The notes beneath the pieces were generated by a model, which was given only the letters and a program-made list of their open reading frames with translations, searched no databases and was not told the origin of the DNA. Of a stretch of DNA of 8,607 bases, positions 6,291 to 8,607 are shown piece after piece. Each line of letters opens with the position of its first letter. Position 1 is the stretch's first letter. The DNA is taken from positions 1 to 8,607 of the forward strand of contig JAHFMK010000017.1 of the NCBI GenBank assembly GCA_023264435.1, given 5' to 3'. A program made the translations under genes and the position numbers. The DNA comes from Candidatus Kaiserbacteria bacterium (lineage in GTDB: Bacteria; Patescibacteriota; Minisyncoccia; Phycocordibacterales; UBA918).

Positions 6291-8084
6291 ATGTCAATCT
6301 TGGATTTACTCAAACAAAAAAAAATTATAAGCAATGCTCCCGTTGAAGGAAATGTATCATTGTCGCTTCCTGATGTTATCGCTCCTGCTGCACTCAATAT
6401 TGCACCACGTAATTTAAATATAAGTGGGAGACTTTCACGTATTTTTTTTGCAGTCTCCTACCCACGGTATCTTAATGATGGGTGGCTTGAACCGATTCTC
6501 AACCTGGAACGTGAAATGGATGTCACTATTATGATACACCCAATTGATACCAATGAAACACTCAAGAAATTTCAAAAAAAGGTTGCTGAAGTTGAAAGTC
6601 AGATAAATGAGCGTTCTGACAAAGGGATGGTACGTGATCCTCAACTTGATGCTGCATATCGAAATCTTGAAGACCTGCGAGACAAGCTTCAGCAAGCAGA
6701 GGAGAAACTCTTTGATGCAGGGCTTTATATTGCAATTTATGGAGGAACTGAGGGTGAGCTCAATAAAACTGAAACTGAAATTAAAGGTATTCTTGATACT
6801 CGACTTGTGTATATTAAACCTGCACTCTTCCAACAAGAAGACGGATTTAAAAGTGTCATTCCAATAGTAACTGACAAGCTTCTTGTACATAGTAAATTTA
6901 ATTCCTCGCCACTTTCAAGTTTTTTTCCATTTACTTCGTTTGACCTCACACAAGACACGGGTATTCTTTATGGCATCAATCGACACAATAGCTCACTTAT
7001 CCTCTTTGATAGATTCAAACTACCCAACTACAACTCAGTAACCTTTGCAACATCGGGTGCAGGAAAATCATATACCACAAAACTTGAAATACTACGCTCA
7101 CTTATGTTTGGCACTGAGGTTATCGTCATTGATCCTGAACAAGAATATCGATATCTTGCTGAAGCAACAGGCGGTCGATACATAAATATTTCACTTTCGT
7201 CTGAACATCATATCAATCCATTTGATTTACCGAAGCCACTCTCTGATGAAAATCCACGCGATGTACTACGTTCACACATTATCGAACTTGTTGGACTTTT
7301 TCGTCTCATGCTTAGTGGCCTTAGCCCCGTAGAAGATGCAATCATTGATGCTGCACTTCGAGAGGTATACGCACTTAAAGATATTACAGGAGACACTGAT
7401 TATTCTGAACTCACGCCACCTCTTCTTTCTGATTTTGAGATGGTGCTCGCAGGAATGGAGGGAAGTGAGTCTCTCGTACAACGACTCACCAAATATACAA
7501 GTGGAACATGGTCTGGCTTCATGAATGAAGCGACTAATGTAAATATTAACGAAAAATTTGTGGTTTTTTCCATTCGTGATATGGAAGATGAATTAAAAAC
7601 CATTGCCATGTATATCATCACCAATCATATATGGGGTGCGATACGCAGGGAACTGAAAAAGAGACTCTTGGTCATTGACGAAGCTTGGTGGATGTTTCGT
7701 TCTGAAGATACCGCTGCATTTCTCCACAGCATTGCAAAACGTGGACGGAAATACTACTTAGGTATTTCTACCATTACTCAAGATGTGGACGATTTCCTTC
7801 GCTCTCCCTATGGTGTACCTATGATTACCAACTCCTCAATACAGCTTCTCATGAAACAGTCACCGACTGCAGTTGATACACTACAAAATGTCTTTAATCT
7901 CACAGACGAGGAGAAGTATATGCTCCTTGAATCTGGGGTTGGAGAAGGAATATTTTTTGTAGGACTTAAACATGTTGCCATTAAAGTAATTGCATCTTAT
8001 ACCGAAGACCAGATAATCACTTCCGACCCATCGCAATTACTTCAAATACAGCACGCAAAATCTGACTTAACGCAACGTCACTAA
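6291..8084 (+). CDS. virB4: VirB4-type T4SS ATPase
   Basis: VirB4 ATPases power substrate transfer and assembly in type IV secretion systems and act as hexamers at the inner membrane. The 597-residue protein opens with an N-domain segment (LPDVIAPAALNI at 26-37, then SGRLSRIFFAVSYPRY at 45-60). A charged coiled coil (about 90-142) precedes the ATPase domain. Walker A is ATSGAGKS (253-260), with K259 and S260 for nucleotide phosphate and magnesium. DPEQEYRYLA follows, then Walker B LLVIDEAWWMF (459-469) with D463 and E464. AKRGRKYYLGISTITQD (482-498) carries the arginine-rich segment and the sensor Gln typical of the family. All key residues are present, so it should be active. A nine-A run at 6316-6324 sits a few codons after the start. 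It begins two bases after the TraC-like gene, indicating co-translation. Confidence 0.96.
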   Translation: MSILDLLKQKKIISNAPVEGNVSLSLPDVIAPAALNIAPRNLNISGRLSRIFFAVSYPRYLNDGWLEPILNLEREMDVTIMIHPIDTNETLKKFQKKVAEVESQINERSDKGMVRDPQLDAAYRNLEDLRDKLQQAEEKLFDAGLYIAIYGGTEGELNKTETEIKGILDTRLVYIKPALFQQEDGFKSVIPIVTDKLLVHSKFNSSPLSSFFPFTSFDLTQDTGILYGINRHNSSLILFDRFKLPNYNSVTFATSGAGKSYTTKLEILRSLMFGTEVIVIDPEQEYRYLAEATGGRYINISLSSEHHINPFDLPKPLSDENPRDVLRSHIIELVGLFRLMLSGLSPVEDAIIDAALREVYALKDITGDTDYSELTPPLLSDFEMVLAGMEGSESLVQRLTKYTSGTWSGFMNEATNVNINEKFVVFSIRDMEDELKTIAMYIITNHIWGAIRRELKKRLLVIDEAWWMFRSEDTAAFLHSIAKRGRKYYLGISTITQDVDDFLRSPYGVPMITNSSIQLLMKQSPTAVDTLQNVFNLTDEEKYMLLESGVGEGIFFVGLKHVAIKVIASYTEDQIITSDPSQLLQIQHAKSDLTQRH

Positions 8085-8096
8085 TTAAGTGTCCGT

Positions 8097-8607
8097 ATGA
8101 CAGAATATAAAAAACCACAAACAGAAGCTGACGCACAACGTGGCATTCAAAATACTACCACTCGTTTTAAAGAGACGATTAAGAAGCGGTTACTGAGTGA
8201 ACAAATAAAAAATGCTGAGACCCGATCAAAACAAGACAATCAAACTGCGGAGGAGAAAGCAATATTGTATGACCGCATTGCACAAGAAGAAGAGTATGAA
8301 GCAATGCAAACTGACGCTCTATTGCAGTCTGCATCAATACGTGCACAAACATTTAATACTGCAAAAGCTCTAAGGAGTACAAACAATTTACCAAAAAAAA
8401 TATTTCCGGGAGGAAGTCCTCTAATCTTAGTATGGATTATATTCTTTCAATTTTTTTTTGCACTCTGTTCTGGATTCTTTTTTGCAACATATGCATTCAC
8501 CACGGGATTTATCGAAGGAACAACCATAGGGAATGTTGTAGGATTTTTTAACTATCTTATTACATCACTTGTTGGTGTTGATTTAATAGATATTGTATCT
8601 GGACTTT
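8097..8607 (+). CDS. Membrane protein with charged N-terminal region, T4SS-like cluster (3' truncated by window)
   Basis: Function unknown. The frame opens at ATG 8097, 12 bases after the virB4 stop, and runs to the window edge without a stop, giving 170 residues. Residues 1-105 are hydrophilic and rich in K, E, Q and helix formers, probably a cytoplasmic coiled coil. Two hydrophobic segments follow (about 108-133, rich in phenylalanine, and about 143-168), with a short loop of GFIEGTT between them. The close spacing and same strand place it in the same operon, probably another inner-membrane part of the machine. The true C-terminus and total length lie outside the window. Homopolymer runs are present within it (A8 at 8393-8400, T9 at 8451-8459). 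The start lacks a Shine-Dalgarno sequence, like most genes here. Confidence 0.75.
   Translation, partial: MTEYKKPQTEADAQRGIQNTTTRFKETIKKRLLSEQIKNAETRSKQDNQTAEEKAILYDRIAQEEEYEAMQTDALLQSASIRAQTFNTAKALRSTNNLPKKIFPGGSPLILVWIIFFQFFFALCSGFFFATYAFTTGFIEGTTIGNVVGFFNYLITSLVGVDLIDIVSGL

Noticed and set aside
6435..6890. A 151-codon open frame on the minus strand
   Set aside because: It is entirely antisense to the VirB4 gene, whose domain motifs are intact; the minus-strand product has low-complexity Asn/Phe/Lys composition and no recognisable motif.

Overview
This AT-rich window reads as part of a chromosome from a Patescibacteria (CPR) organism, most likely a parcubacterial lineage. Three things point there: a co-oriented type IV secretion (T4SS)-like cluster in the order VirB6/TrbL-like, small helical protein, PrgI, separate TraC-like N-domain, VirB4; start codons without Shine-Dalgarno sequences at nearly all genes; and very tight packing. 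TGA is used as a stop (1397-1399) and TGG for Trp, so the standard bacterial code applies. The lineage is inferred from gene content and family resemblance, not from a marker phylogeny.

Layout, all genes on the + strand. Positions 1-353 hold the 3' end of rsmA/ksgA (16S rRNA dimethyladenosine transferase). The 152-base gap 354-505 holds a hairpin whose T-tract lies on the minus strand (352-379), a set of helically phased repeats resembling DnaA boxes (418-460), and an extended -10 promoter (476-484). Seven genes follow, with gaps of a few to 49 bases or small overlaps: a membrane-anchored protein with an EF-hand-like calcium loop (506-1399); an exported four-cysteine protein ending in a perfect 2 x 48-bp tandem repeat (1396-2475); a VirB6/TrbL-like polytopic membrane protein with a long cytoplasmic coiled-coil tail (2483-4588); a small helical protein of unknown function (4613-5206); PrgI (5256-5660), preceded by a TATAAT box placed so that its mRNA may be leaderless; a TraC-like N-domain protein (5665-6288); and the VirB4 ATPase (6291-8084). 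The start of another membrane protein (8097 to the window end) follows.

Taken together the operon encodes the inner-membrane and motor part of a T4SS-like machine: VirB4 (ATPase) with its detached TraC-like domain, PrgI (small membrane partner), VirB6 (channel), plus two surface-exposed or exported accessory proteins made first. No relaxase, VirD4 coupling protein, pilin or transposase is visible in the window, so whether the machine moves DNA, protein or something else cannot be told from here. The most interesting points are the accessory proteins specific to this kind of cluster, the tandem duplication that also duplicates a start codon for the next gene, the probable leaderless internal promoter, and the phased repeats ahead of the operon.
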